Positions 1 to 8,706 of a DNA stretch of 64,000 nt are shown in pieces. Position 1 is the first letter of the stretch. Each line of letters starts with the position of its first letter. The notes beneath the pieces are model-generated. The model was not told the DNA's origin. It saw nothing but the letters and a program-made list of their open reading frames with translations, and did not search any database. The stretch is from Desulfofustis glycolicus DSM 9705. Its GTDB lineage: Bacteria > Desulfobacterota > Desulfobulbia > Desulfobulbales > Desulfocapsaceae. The stretch lies in assembly GCF_900130015.1 (NCBI RefSeq), contig NZ_FQXS01000016.1:55389-119388 (forward strand), written 5' to 3'. The position numbers were made by a program, and so were the translations under genes.

Positions 1-354
1 AACACATTGAAGACACCAGCTACTATTCAGGCAGCAGTTGCCGGATGGTGGCGCTATATCATCATCTGCTGTGAAAGTAAATTGTAGAACTTGACGCACG
101 CAACTGCTTCCGTCTTTTCCTGGACCTTTGCAAAATGCCCGGCCGTTTGGATTTCCTGATATTTATGTTCAGTATTTTTGTTTCAGCAAAGGTTGCAGAA
201 CAGCATTAACCATTTCGGTCAGCGCAGGGTGATAATTACGCTTTTCCATGTTAATCAGGTCGACGGTTTCGACGATCGTCCTTGCAAGAGAAACAATGCC
301 CAGAAAAAAGAATCAATCCTACTGCTTGGCGGGGCCGGTCCGGCAGTGAAATGA
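1..354. other. No supported gene at left edge
   Basis: No convincing gene is seen here. A 26-codon minus-strand reading frame at 169-249 (MEKRNYHPAL...) is amphipathic and could be the tail of a decayed gene, but it has no recognisable domain. The glycosyltransferase on the minus strand ends at 355, so this stretch is its downstream flank. I see no clear terminator with a T-tract. Confidence 0.4.
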
Positions 355-1110
355 TCATCGGTGATTGTTGCCGGGAAAAAGATTGTAGCGGAGAATACAG
401 ATGAGAACTCGCAGTCCATCCTGCCAGCCGATTTTTTTTCCTTCTCTGTATGTACGGCCGTTGTAGGAGATACCAACTTCGAAGATACGGCAGTGGAGTT
501 TCGCGATTTTTGCTGTTATTTCGGGATCACAGCCGAATCGTTCCTCGCGCAGGGTCAGCTTGTCTATTACCGGCCTCGTGAAGGCTTTATAGCCGGTTTC
601 CATATCGCTGAGATTAATATTGGTACACATGTTGGATAGCAACGTCAGCAGCCGGTTGCCGATAAAGTGACGGAAATAGAGCACCCGGTGGGCATCGCCA
701 CCCTGGAAGCGCGAGCCGTAGACCACATCGGCCTGGCCGGAGAGAATGGGCGTCAGCAGTTTTGGGTAATCCTCTGGATCATATTCCAGATCAGCGTCCT
801 GGATCAGGATGATGTTGCCCCGGGCAGCTTGGAAACCGGTGCGCAGTGCGGCCCCTTTGCCGCGGTTTTTCGGGTGGAACAGTTTGACGATGTTGTCGCC
901 GGGGATGGAGGTGCGGAGAAGCTCCGTAGTGCCGTCGGTGGAGCCGTCATCGACTATGACAATCTCCTTGGCCGGGATCGCGGGGGCGGCTTGAACCTGC
1001 TCGACGAGCGCCGCTATCGTTGCTCGCTCGTTATAAACCGGTATCACGATCGACAAGATATCGGTGGTGTGGTGGTGAAGCGACGGTGCTGTGCCGGTGG
1101 CTTCGTTCAT
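355..1110 (-). CDS. GT2 family glycosyltransferase (polyprenyl-phosphate type)
   Basis: This 251-aa protein has a complete GT-A fold of the dolichol/undecaprenyl-phosphate sugar transferase type: an N-terminal IVIPVYNE strand (about residues 21-28), the nucleotide-binding VDDGSTDG (53-60) and the metal-binding QDADLEYDP (104-112). It lacks C-terminal membrane helices, so it should act at the inner face of the membrane, moving a sugar from a nucleotide donor to a polyprenyl phosphate. The start at 1110 is chosen because homology begins there; the frame stays open further upstream. It is the last gene of a minus-strand series and lies 40 bases downstream of a polytopic membrane protein that could use the lipid-linked sugar. 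Family is sure, substrate unknown. Confidence 0.85.
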   Translation of the reverse strand: MNEATGTAPSLHHHTTDILSIVIPVYNERATIAALVEQVQAAPAIPAKEIVIVDDGSTDGTTELLRTSIPGDNIVKLFHPKNRGKGAALRTGFQAARGNIILIQDADLEYDPEDYPKLLTPILSGQADVVYGSRFQGGDAHRVLYFRHFIGNRLLTLLSNMCTNINLSDMETGYKAFTRPVIDKLTLREERFGCDPEITAKIAKLHCRIFEVGISYNGRTYREGKKIGWQDGLRVLICILRYNLFPGNNHR

Positions 1111-1150
1111 GATCGTAAGAGGGCAGGTGTGGTCGTTTGCCGAGCTTGAA

Positions 1151-2914
1151 TTATGGCGCGGCACCCGCCGGAAAGCGGGGCGGGTGCGCCCGGATGCGGT
1201 AGATGTCAACGGCGGCCCGGTCGTCTTGGAAGACCTTGACAATTCGCCGGTGCTGCCGGTAGACGTGATTGATATAGGCGCCCTGGGGCGAATCGCTGCG
1301 CACCACGACCTCGGTGACATCGAGCTGCAGGAGAAGATCGACGGAGGCCTTTGCCGGGAACTCGGCCATCGGCCATTTGAGGTTGATGAAATGGGGCGGA
1401 AAATAACCCGAATAGCCGTTGAGCATCGGCCGCCGATGGTACGTCTGCCAATACATCCAGAGCGCTTCCTGTTCGTAGGAGGCGGGGTCCGGCTTGAAGG
1501 CGAACGGGAGACAGACGATGGCGCCGTTCTCGGGCGGCAGACCTGCTACATGTTCCGTCCACGCCCGATGGGTGGTGGCATCTGGCGGGCGATAAAGCGG
1601 CTGCGCGGGCGGCGGTTGTTCCAAGGCCGCCGCGATGCCGACCGCGGCGATCAGGGCTGCCAGCGCCTTTCGCACGGCCGGCGCGGTGCTCAGTCTCCGA
1701 GTGGCGACCAGTGCGGCCTGCAGGCCCAGGACGGCAAGCAGGGCGATCATCAAGTGTACCAGTATGGCGAATCGAAACACGTTGCGCGCTTGGCCGAATC
1801 CCGGCAGCCAGTCGACCAGCAGCAGATAGGGACGATGACCGGCGATCTGCAGTGTCGGCCCCAGGGACAGTAAAAAGGCGACCACGCCGATCGACAGGCA
1901 GACCATGGCCCAGCGCCGCCGGCACGACAACAGAGCCCAGCAGAGGCCGACCAGCGCCAGGCCAACCTTGAAAGAGCCGGGATTCAACCTGAAACCGTGA
2001 CCGGTGGCGGTCGACCCCGCACCGTTCGAACCGAGGAGGGTGGGCCAGACCGGGCTCAGGTAGTCCGCCGGGCGTGCCGACAGTTCGGCCAGATAGCCCG
2101 GGGCGTGGACCAGCCCGGCGGACCCCAGCGTCTGGTAGTGAGCGAGGATCACCGGCAGGCAGCAAACCAGGCAGACGAGCCCCCCGGCCGCGAGCGATAT
2201 CCAGGTCCGTGCCTGTCCCAGCAGTGGCACCGTCAGCCAGAGGCCGGCGATGGCCAGGGAGGCGAGCAGAAACAGCCCGTAATACGAGCAGAGCAACAAG
2301 GTCAGTGCCAGCGATGCCCCGAGCAGGACACCCCGACCGATTTCCGGTCGCCGGCCGAATCGGTACAGCGCCTGGACAGCCAGCAGGATACCGAACACTG
2401 GGATCAATTGCAGCACGCCGAGCCAGGAGTGAACCAGCGGCAGCAGGGCGACAAACCCACCGCCGGACCAGGCGGCCAGCCGGTGCAGGTAGAGCTGGCG
2501 CAACAGGCGGCAGGCGATCCAGCCGTTCAGCCAGATAAAGAGGATGACAAGCAAGTTGTAGGCGGCGATCCGATTGCCGGTCAGCCAGATGATCGGTGCG
2601 GCGGCAACACTCAGTGGTTGCGGTTCGGAATAGGCGAAGCTGCCGTCGGCCGGATAAAAAACCGGCGCATCCCAATAGCCCTGATAACCGGCGGCGGCCC
2701 GGTCACTATTCCACCAGATGGTCCAGACGTTGAACAGCGGCACAGTGGCCGCCGGTTCTGTGCCAAGCGGCAGGTGATCGAGGCCGTGACGGGCCAGCGG
2801 CCAAGTCGAAGCGATGGCCAGCAGCAGGAAGAAGCAGCCTTCCAGCAGCGTTCGGCATGACCGGCTGATTCGCCGGGCATGCCGAACTTCCGGTGCCCGT
2901 TGTTTATCACCCAT
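1151..2914 (-). CDS. Polytopic membrane protein, GT-C/YfhO-like
   Basis: This protein of 587 aa has roughly ten or more hydrophobic segments in its first 430 residues and a soluble C-terminal domain. That layout is typical of GT-C type glycosyltransferases or YfhO-like proteins that use lipid-linked sugars on the periplasmic side. The ATG start overlaps the stop of the upstream gene by one base (TGATG), which implies translational coupling. The adjacent GT2 enzyme downstream could make its lipid-linked donor. I see no decisive catalytic motif, so the glycosyltransferase role is inferred from topology and neighbourhood. Confidence 0.6.
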   Translation of the reverse strand: MGDKQRAPEVRHARRISRSCRTLLEGCFFLLLAIASTWPLARHGLDHLPLGTEPAATVPLFNVWTIWWNSDRAAAGYQGYWDAPVFYPADGSFAYSEPQPLSVAAAPIIWLTGNRIAAYNLLVILFIWLNGWIACRLLRQLYLHRLAAWSGGGFVALLPLVHSWLGVLQLIPVFGILLAVQALYRFGRRPEIGRGVLLGASLALTLLLCSYYGLFLLASLAIAGLWLTVPLLGQARTWISLAAGGLVCLVCCLPVILAHYQTLGSAGLVHAPGYLAELSARPADYLSPVWPTLLGSNGAGSTATGHGFRLNPGSFKVGLALVGLCWALLSCRRRWAMVCLSIGVVAFLLSLGPTLQIAGHRPYLLLVDWLPGFGQARNVFRFAILVHLMIALLAVLGLQAALVATRRLSTAPAVRKALAALIAAVGIAAALEQPPPAQPLYRPPDATTHRAWTEHVAGLPPENGAIVCLPFAFKPDPASYEQEALWMYWQTYHRRPMLNGYSGYFPPHFINLKWPMAEFPAKASVDLLLQLDVTEVVVRSDSPQGAYINHVYRQHRRIVKVFQDDRAAVDIYRIRAHPPRFPAGAAP

Positions 2915-3465
2915 CAAGGTTGTCGCGGCGCTCCTTTGTGCACTCCTGCGGGTCTTGCCGGACGGCTGGCCCGATACCAGCCGAACAGGCCGGTCAGGCC
3001 GAAGATGATACCAAGTCCGGCGAGAACCTGGCTGGTCCGGTCACGGCCCGTCACTAAAGGTCCCTCCGTTGCCGTGACGGTTGGGGATTCAGCCTTGGAA
3101 TCGCTGACGGTTACCGGCAATTTGTGCTGGTGCCCCATACCGTCGTTGGCCGTGACCAGCCAAGGGCCGGCCTGGTCAGGTGAGAAACAGAATATCCCGT
3201 GGCGATCAGTGGCGCCGGACTGGAACGGTTGGTCCAGTCCGGGGGCGGTGACGGACACCTTGACATAGCCCATCGGTTCTCCGTCGTCGTATGAAAAAAA
3301 AGAGCACGACGTCTTCCGGTCAACAACGGCACCGATAGTCCCGTGAGCCAGGGCAGCAGAGGCACCGGTGAGGATGAACAGCAGTGCGGCCAGTACACCG
3401 CCGCCGAGCGCCCGGCAAACGGGCCGGGTGCCCGGGGGTGCTGTCGTGTCGTTCGGGCCGTTCAT
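2914..3465 (-). CDS. Periplasmic carboxypeptidase-regulatory-like protein with C-terminal anchor
   Basis: This 183-aa protein has an N-terminal hydrophobic signal or anchor segment (about residues 25-40) ending in ...ALAHG. A beta-sandwich domain like the carboxypeptidase regulatory/NikL family follows, then one C-terminal membrane helix (about 145-163). Its ATG overlaps the stop of the DUF4198 gene by four bases. Small proteins of this build, starting with a His near the mature N-terminus, are known as accessory parts of nickel/cobalt uptake systems. Here it follows a TonB-dependent receptor, so metal or corrinoid handling in the periplasm is a reasonable inference but not shown. Confidence 0.6.
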   Translation of the reverse strand: MNGPNDTTAPPGTRPVCRALGGGVLAALLFILTGASAALAHGTIGAVVDRKTSCSFFSYDDGEPMGYVKVSVTAPGLDQPFQSGATDRHGIFCFSPDQAGPWLVTANDGMGHQHKLPVTVSDSKAESPTVTATEGPLVTGRDRTSQVLAGLGIIFGLTGLFGWYRASRPARPAGVHKGAPRQP

Positions 3466-4244
3466 GGGATTTCAAAGGTCAATGCCGAGCGAAACGATTC
3501 CACATCGCACTCTTCGGGGTCGGCGAACGGTTCCTTGAGCGAGACGGTGACCAGCCAGGCGCCGGAATGAAGGATCTTGACGGTGCCGTAGCCGTCTTTG
3601 TCGGTGCCGGCGGCATAGGCAAACACTCCGTTGTCGTTGGAAAAGCCGGCATAGGTCGCATAAAACTCGGTCTTCAGCGGTTGGTCCTGGTAGAGGACGC
3701 GAAACGGCAGGAAATCACCGACCCGAAGCTTGGCCGGGTTGACGAGCGGCACGATCTCGATTGCATGACCGACGACCGTGTCGACCGTTCCATTCGATCC
3801 GTCCACGTTGGCAATGGCTTTCATGAAAGAGTTGGAACGAGAGCAGCTGAGGACATTGTCCAGCCCCTTTTTCGACTGGCGTTTGCTGCCCTCCGTGGTC
3901 TTCGTGTAAAAGCTCGTCGCCCGACTCATGGCGATGATATAGGCGCCGGGTTGGCTCGGTCCTTCGATCGATTGAAATTGCAGATCGTTGACCGCTTCGG
4001 CGCCGATTTTCCCGGCGCCGTCGGGACCGATGATCGCCATCTCGCCGACGGCGTCCGCGCTCATCAGGCCGGACAGAGGGAAGCGGTGGCCCCAGCCGAT
4101 GGTCCATTTCAAGTTCCGCCCGGCGGCCAAGTTGCTGTCCTCCATGTTGATCCACGGGAAATGGGCCTGAGCGGAAAGCGCGGTGCCGGCGATGATGGCT
4201 GCCGCAGTCAGCAGGGTGATAAGGTGTTGTCTGAACTGCCTCAT
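3462..4244 (-). CDS. DUF4198 family periplasmic protein
   Basis: This 260-aa secreted protein has a clear signal peptide ending in SAQA and a mature N-terminus starting HFPW. That fits the DUF4198 family, whose members pair with TonB-dependent receptors and nickel/cobalt transporters. Motifs include WGHRFPL near residue 50 and a C-terminal beta-rich domain. The start has a good ribosome binding site (GGAGAAA). It lies 18 bases downstream of the receptor gene and overlaps the next gene by four bases, so the three are co-transcribed. A role as a periplasmic metal or cofactor-binding partner of the receptor is inferred from family context. Confidence 0.75.
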   Translation of the reverse strand: MRQFRQHLITLLTAAAIIAGTALSAQAHFPWINMEDSNLAAGRNLKWTIGWGHRFPLSGLMSADAVGEMAIIGPDGAGKIGAEAVNDLQFQSIEGPSQPGAYIIAMSRATSFYTKTTEGSKRQSKKGLDNVLSCSRSNSFMKAIANVDGSNGTVDTVVGHAIEIVPLVNPAKLRVGDFLPFRVLYQDQPLKTEFYATYAGFSNDNGVFAYAAGTDKDGYGTVKILHSGAWLVTVSLKEPFADPEECDVESFRSALTFEIP

Positions 4245-4262
4245 GGTATTTTCTCCTTTTTG

Positions 4263-6212
4263 TTAAAGAGCGATGTCGAGTTTGACAATAAAGGTCTGTC
4301 CGGTGCGGAAGTAATATTCGCTGCCCTTGTCCGAATCGAAGATATTGTCGGCCTGGAAGGTGAGTTTCCCTTTGCTGCCCAGTCGCTTATAGATATTGGC
4401 ATCGACGGTGACGTGGCCGTCTATCTCATTGGTATTGGCTGTATCGGCGTACTGCCGGGAGTTGTAGGAGAACAGTGCCGACCCGCCTAATCCCCACGGC
4501 GCGTACTCGTAGGCCGGGGCGATGGTGATCTGGTGGTTCGGGGTGTACGTCAGTTCGTTTCCGCTCTCCTGGTTTTCCGAATCGGTATAGGTATAAGAGG
4601 CGGACAGGGTGAAGTCGTCGCCCAGCAGCAGTCGGGCGGTCAATTCAACCCCCTGGGTCATCGCCTGCTCAATGTTGCGATAGATGCGCAGTTCCTCGCC
4701 GTTGAACGTGGCGTCGGCAATCTCGCTGACCACCATGTCGTCGATATCGTTGCGGAACAGGCCGAGATTGACGATGAGGGTGTCGTTGAGCAGCCACTGC
4801 TCAACACCGAGCGAATAGCCGATCGAAGTCTCGGGGTCGAGATCGGGGTTGGACTGGATCCAGAAGGGGCTGTGGTAAAACGGAACGTCGTAATAGAGCT
4901 GTCGGATGGTCGGCGACTTGAAAGCCCGACCCACTGCCCCTCTGACGGTGGTGCTGTCAGTCAGCCGGTACATCATGCTCAGCTTTGGATTGACTGAGCT
5001 TCCGAAGGTGGAATGATGGTCCAGGCGAACCCCCGGTATCATGGTCAGGCTGTCGAACAGGGTGGTTTCATCCTGGGCGAAGAGACTCCAGGTGACGACA
5101 TCCTCCTTGACCGTGGTTCGAGTGCCGTTGCTGTTGTCGATCAGATAATCGATGCCTTGCTGCTGCACCTCGGCGCCGACGGTGATCGCTTGCCACTTAT
5201 TGAAGTACAGGGTGTACTGTGCCTCCGCCTGGTCGTAGCCGATGCTGCCGTGCTGGTGTGAAGCAGTGCTGATGTTGTCGAAGTCGTCGATATAATGATA
5301 GCCCTTCACGTATAACACCTGGCTCTCCGAAGGCGTCCAGGTGCCTCCGGCGGAGATTCGGTAACTGTCTTCGGTTCGCGGACTGGCTCCCTCTCTTTCA
5401 AAAACCGAAGCCTCTCCCTTGAGCCAGACATCGACGACCTCACTGACACTCATATCGGCTTTGGCCATCAACGAATGGCGATCCGAGTCGATGGGGTCTT
5501 GGCCGACACTTTCCCCGCTTTCGTAGGAATAGCTGGCCAGGTAACCGATTTTCTCGTGAGGACGGTCACCGATATAAAGCGAATACTCGGAAAGGGTGCG
5601 GCTACCGTCGTCGCTGGTCGAGGTGACGACGCCGTCACGCACCTGGTCGTTGATCGTGTACCAGCCGTAGGATGCAGAACCGCCGGCGAGCATCTCCCCA
5701 GGAGTCTTGCGGGTGATGACATTGATGACGCCGACCAGTGCATCACTGCCGTAGAGAACCGAACCGGGTCCTTTGACCACCTCGATGCGCTCGATCATGG
5801 CCACCGGGATCTGGTTCAACCCCACCGCGTATTCGCCGTGGGCACCGCTCTGGCCGCTGCCGTGGACGCGCTGGCCGTCGATCAGGATCAATCCGTAGCC
5901 GTTGTTGAAATCAAGGCCTTGCATACGTACCCGTGAGGTGCCGTCGCCGAACACATCGTCGATTCCCGAGGTGTTGATTCCGGGAACCGTTTTGAGCACG
6001 TCGCCGATCGTCTGGGCATTGGACAGCTCGATGTCGGTACGGTTGATCAGAATGGTTTCCACCGGCACGTCCTTGAGGGCATGCGGGGTGCGCGTGCCGG
6101 TGACGACGATCTCCTCGAGCCGGTCGACCGGCTGCCCGGTCTCCGCCCCGACGAGGCCGGCGGAGAGCATAACTGCCAGCACGCAAGACGCTTTGAAGCA
6201 TTTTTTTGACAT
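4263..6212 (-). CDS. TonB-dependent outer-membrane receptor
   Basis: This 649-aa protein has a signal peptide, a TonB box-like EEIVVTGTR just after it, a plug domain (about residues 35-160, with the GSVLYGSDALVGVINVITR-type end) and a 22-strand-type barrel that ends in ...FIVKLDIAL. Size and motifs match BtuB/CirA-like receptors. The start at 6212 is chosen because GGAGG lies nine bases upstream; the frame opens earlier only with TTG. All parts of a TonB energy system are encoded upstream, and the DUF4198 protein follows. Because the upstream operon is under a cobalamin riboswitch, corrinoid or cobalt uptake is the best guess; iron-siderophore uptake cannot be excluded. A 484-base leader precedes it, so it may also have its own control. 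Confidence 0.9.
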   Translation of the reverse strand: MSKKCFKASCVLAVMLSAGLVGAETGQPVDRLEEIVVTGTRTPHALKDVPVETILINRTDIELSNAQTIGDVLKTVPGINTSGIDDVFGDGTSRVRMQGLDFNNGYGLILIDGQRVHGSGQSGAHGEYAVGLNQIPVAMIERIEVVKGPGSVLYGSDALVGVINVITRKTPGEMLAGGSASYGWYTINDQVRDGVVTSTSDDGSRTLSEYSLYIGDRPHEKIGYLASYSYESGESVGQDPIDSDRHSLMAKADMSVSEVVDVWLKGEASVFEREGASPRTEDSYRISAGGTWTPSESQVLYVKGYHYIDDFDNISTASHQHGSIGYDQAEAQYTLYFNKWQAITVGAEVQQQGIDYLIDNSNGTRTTVKEDVVTWSLFAQDETTLFDSLTMIPGVRLDHHSTFGSSVNPKLSMMYRLTDSTTVRGAVGRAFKSPTIRQLYYDVPFYHSPFWIQSNPDLDPETSIGYSLGVEQWLLNDTLIVNLGLFRNDIDDMVVSEIADATFNGEELRIYRNIEQAMTQGVELTARLLLGDDFTLSASYTYTDSENQESGNELTYTPNHQITIAPAYEYAPWGLGGSALFSYNSRQYADTANTNEIDGHVTVDANIYKRLGSKGKLTFQADNIFDSDKGSEYYFRTGQTFIVKLDIAL

Positions 6213-6448
6213 GAACAAATACCTCCTCTTTTGGTCGGTGACGTCCGTCCAGCAGCGTGGTCATGGAGCTACCGTTGATAGTCACTGGAGCGGACAGGAT
6301 AAAAACATGTCCCTGCCGGTAGAGGAGGCTGTTGCAGCGGTGAGCGGTCCGTGAAGATACCGGGCGGTAAAAACCGCGCGCGATTGACTTTTAACGGAGC
6401 GAGTGCTACCAAGGAGACAGGCTTCCTCTTCAAACCAGGGGGCTGACT

Positions 6449-6495
6449 GGGGGAAGGCGACCAATGGCTCTGGCCGGAGCGGGTCACCTTCCCCC
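6449..6495. repeat. Long GC-rich hairpin in receptor leader
   Basis: Arms 6449-6460 and 6484-6495 pair over 12 positions with one C/A mismatch, around a 23-base loop. On the plus strand the right arm is followed by a C and then five Ts, which resembles a terminator, but no plus-strand gene lies upstream. On the minus strand, the sense of the operon, it would be a stable leader hairpin with no T-tract after it. Confidence 0.6.
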
Positions 6496-6533
6496 CTTTT
6501 TGTCGTTTCGTTCTCCTCGTGATTGAAGTGGTG

Positions 6534-6549
6534 CACAAAATATTTTGTG
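6534..6549. promoter_or_regulatory. Perfect 16-bp palindrome, candidate operator
   Basis: The sequence CACAAAATATTTTGTG is a perfect, AT-rich palindrome about 320 bases upstream of the TonB-dependent receptor start. Perfect symmetry and AT content against a GC-rich background fit a dimeric repressor site near a promoter. I do not recognise the regulator, and none is encoded next to it. Confidence 0.5.
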
Positions 6550-6696
6550 TTATCGACTCTCGCCGGTCAGGCTCTACAAGTCCTTGTTATGTCGCTGCTT
6601 GTCCTCACCAAGCTGTTGCGTTGCGGTAATCACCGGCAGGTGATTGCTCGTCTGTTCCGGTGCTGATGAGTGCGCCCCGGGCAGCGCTGTCAACCT

Positions 6697-7971
6697 TCAA
6701 TGGCTCTTGCTGGTTTGTTGTTCGGACAGCAGGGTTGCATACTCGGCCATTCGGGCAGCCTGGGCATGTTGCTTGCCATCTCTTTCGGCAAGCCTGCGGT
6801 ACAGCAGGGCCGCCTCTTCGTAACGTTGCAGTTCGTAGAGCAGATCGGCCCGGTGGGCGAGTAGCCGCGGATCCTCGGACTGTGCCGTACACGCCTCGAT
6901 CTCCTCAAGTGCCTGCTCGTTCCGATCAAGCTGGCGCAGGGCGACCACCAGGTTGAGAAGAACCTGTCGGTCGTCATCTTTCAGCAGGCGTCGATAGCGC
7001 GGGGCGGCCTGGCTCGGAATTCCTAGCTGCAGGAACAGATCGGCGACGATCTTGGTCTCCTGCTCGGAAAGCGGTTCCAGGTAGCTGCTGATCACCAATG
7101 CCGCCAGTGCTGGCTGGTAGGCACCATCTTGAAGGTGGATATGGGCGCGTGCTTTCCACCATTTGACCTGGGTCGGCGCCGATTCCGTCAGCAAGCAGGC
7201 ATAGTCCCGGGCCTCGGCGAGCATCTCCAGCTGCAGGTAGAGATGGAGCAGCATTTCCTGCCATTGTAACTGTTTATCGCCCGTGAAAGCGCCGGCGAGA
7301 TGGCGTATCTGGGGCAACGCCTGACGGCTGCGGCCGGCGGCGAGCAGGGCGTGGACGTACTGCTCGAGCCAGGTGTTTTCAATTCGGCCGGGAAAGGAGG
7401 CCAGCAGCCGTTCGAACTGGTTGATGGCGCTGTCGTGATCGCCGGCCAGCAGGAAGGCGACACCGCTGTAGTAGAGGTAATCGGGACTGGCGTCAGGATC
7501 GCCGGAAAAGGCCTGGTCAAAAGCTGTGGCGGCACGGTGATAGTCATCGAGATCGTAAGCGGCCTTGCCGAGATTCGCCCAGGCCGATCGATGGCCGGGA
7601 TCTCGCTTGACCGCATCTTCCAGGGCCTTGACGGCCTGCCGGCAGTCGCCGGTCAGCAGATAGCAGGTACCCAGCGTGTACAGGATTTCTGCATGATGAG
7701 CAGCGGCGTGTCGTGCTTCCTTTTCGGGTGCGGCCGTCCGGGCGATAAACGCGTTGAGGATATCAATGGCATCGGTGTATCGGTCTTCGTTCATCATCGC
7801 TCCGGCCTTGGCCAGCACTGCCCGGACCGGTGCCGGCAGCCCGTCGCCGGCTGTCAACGCCGGGCTACCGGGAGCTAGGAGAAATGCGCTGGTCAGCAAT
7901 AACACGGACAGGAGTTTGACGACGGCAGGGATGAAGGCTGCGTGGCTCTGCTTGGTCAATGGTTTACTCAT
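6697..7971 (-). CDS. TPR-repeat periplasmic protein of TonB2-type system
   Basis: This 424-aa protein has a signal peptide or N-terminal anchor (about residues 15-40) and then a run of tetratricopeptide repeats over nearly its whole length (for example the segments around 100-135, 145-180 and 350-400). TonB clusters of the Vibrio TonB2 type carry such a TPR protein next to TonB, ExbB, ExbD and TtpC; it is thought to help assemble or couple the complex. It starts 28 bases downstream of the tonB stop and is the last gene before the long leader of the receptor gene. Confidence 0.8.
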   Translation of the reverse strand: MSKPLTKQSHAAFIPAVVKLLSVLLLTSAFLLAPGSPALTAGDGLPAPVRAVLAKAGAMMNEDRYTDAIDILNAFIARTAAPEKEARHAAAHHAEILYTLGTCYLLTGDCRQAVKALEDAVKRDPGHRSAWANLGKAAYDLDDYHRAATAFDQAFSGDPDASPDYLYYSGVAFLLAGDHDSAINQFERLLASFPGRIENTWLEQYVHALLAAGRSRQALPQIRHLAGAFTGDKQLQWQEMLLHLYLQLEMLAEARDYACLLTESAPTQVKWWKARAHIHLQDGAYQPALAALVISSYLEPLSEQETKIVADLFLQLGIPSQAAPRYRRLLKDDDRQVLLNLVVALRQLDRNEQALEEIEACTAQSEDPRLLAHRADLLYELQRYEEAALLYRRLAERDGKQHAQAARMAEYATLLSEQQTSKSH

Positions 7972-7998
7972 GGCGACGGGGGGCGATGTCCATTGTTT

Positions 7999-8703
7999 TT
8001 ATTGGTCCAGCTGGAAACGAACCGTCGTTTCTGCTTTGGCTTTGACCGGCACGCCGGCGATGGTACCGGCGCGGAAGCGCCAGCCGGAAACCGCCGAGAT
8101 GACCGGAGCGTCGAAAATCCCATCCGGCTGGCTTTCCTTCACCACGACTTCGCCGACACTGCCGTCCTCGTGCACGACAAACTCGACCCGCACCCAGCCT
8201 TCGATACGACGATGTCGTGCCCGGTGGGGATAGACGGGAGGAATACGGGTGGTTACCAGCAGCGGGGCATCGAGCTGCGCCGCAGAAAAGATGTCGCTCC
8301 CGCCGGTAAAGCTGATCTTGGCCAGGTCCACCGATAGGGAAAGTTCCGGAGGCCCCTCCGGCAGCAGCGGATTGACGGCAAACGGTAGTTTCGGCTTGCT
8401 GAGCAGCGGTTTCGGCGGCGCCGGTTCCGGCGGTTTGGGCTGTGGTTTTGGTTCGGGCGGCTGGGGCGTCTGTTTTTTGACCGGATCGTCGGGTTTGGGC
8501 AGGCGAATGACGGTGATCGCCGGCACCAACTCGGTGAACTGGGGTTCGTCTGTTGGCAGATGCAGCAGGGTCGGCATCAGGATGAAGAGCACGCCGTTGA
8601 TGGTCAAGGCAATGATGATGGTGCCGAGACGATGCAGCCAGACGTGCCGTCGGCCGACTACTTCCTGATAGCCACGGGAGGTGTTGATCAGTGTCGCTTC
8701 CAT
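7999..8703 (-). CDS. tonB: Energy transducer TonB
   Basis: This 234-aa TonB protein has a short cytoplasmic N-terminus, one membrane helix (about residues 27-45), a proline-rich spacer (PEPKPQPKPPEPAPPKP, about 83-99) and a C-terminal TonB domain containing YPHRARHRRIEGWVRVEF-type sequence near 155. It spans the periplasm and passes proton-motive energy from ExbB/ExbD to outer-membrane receptors. It lies three bases downstream of exbD in a tight cluster. Confidence 0.92.
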   Translation of the reverse strand: MEATLINTSRGYQEVVGRRHVWLHRLGTIIIALTINGVLFILMPTLLHLPTDEPQFTELVPAITVIRLPKPDDPVKKQTPQPPEPKPQPKPPEPAPPKPLLSKPKLPFAVNPLLPEGPPELSLSVDLAKISFTGGSDIFSAAQLDAPLLVTTRIPPVYPHRARHRRIEGWVRVEFVVHEDGSVGEVVVKESQPDGIFDAPVISAVSGWRFRAGTIAGVPVKAKAETTVRFQLDQ

Positions 8704-8706
8704 CTG

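Larger units (their letters stand above)
6213..6696. other. Long leader between TPR gene and receptor gene
   Basis: This 484-base gap in a minus-strand operon holds a perfect 16-bp palindrome (6534-6549) and a long hairpin (6449-6495), described separately. Short reading frames across 6269-6538 overlap one another in two frames, show no domain and are not called. The length and structure suggest a separate promoter or an RNA control element for the receptor. Confidence 0.6.

Noticed and set aside
3384..4490. 368-codon plus-strand open frame
   Set aside because: Antisense to the DUF4198 and receptor genes, with no domain and biased composition.
6269..6538. Two overlapping 84-89 codon minus-strand frames in the receptor leader
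   Set aside because: They share the same DNA in different frames, lack domains, and cross the hairpin. They are best seen as leader sequence.
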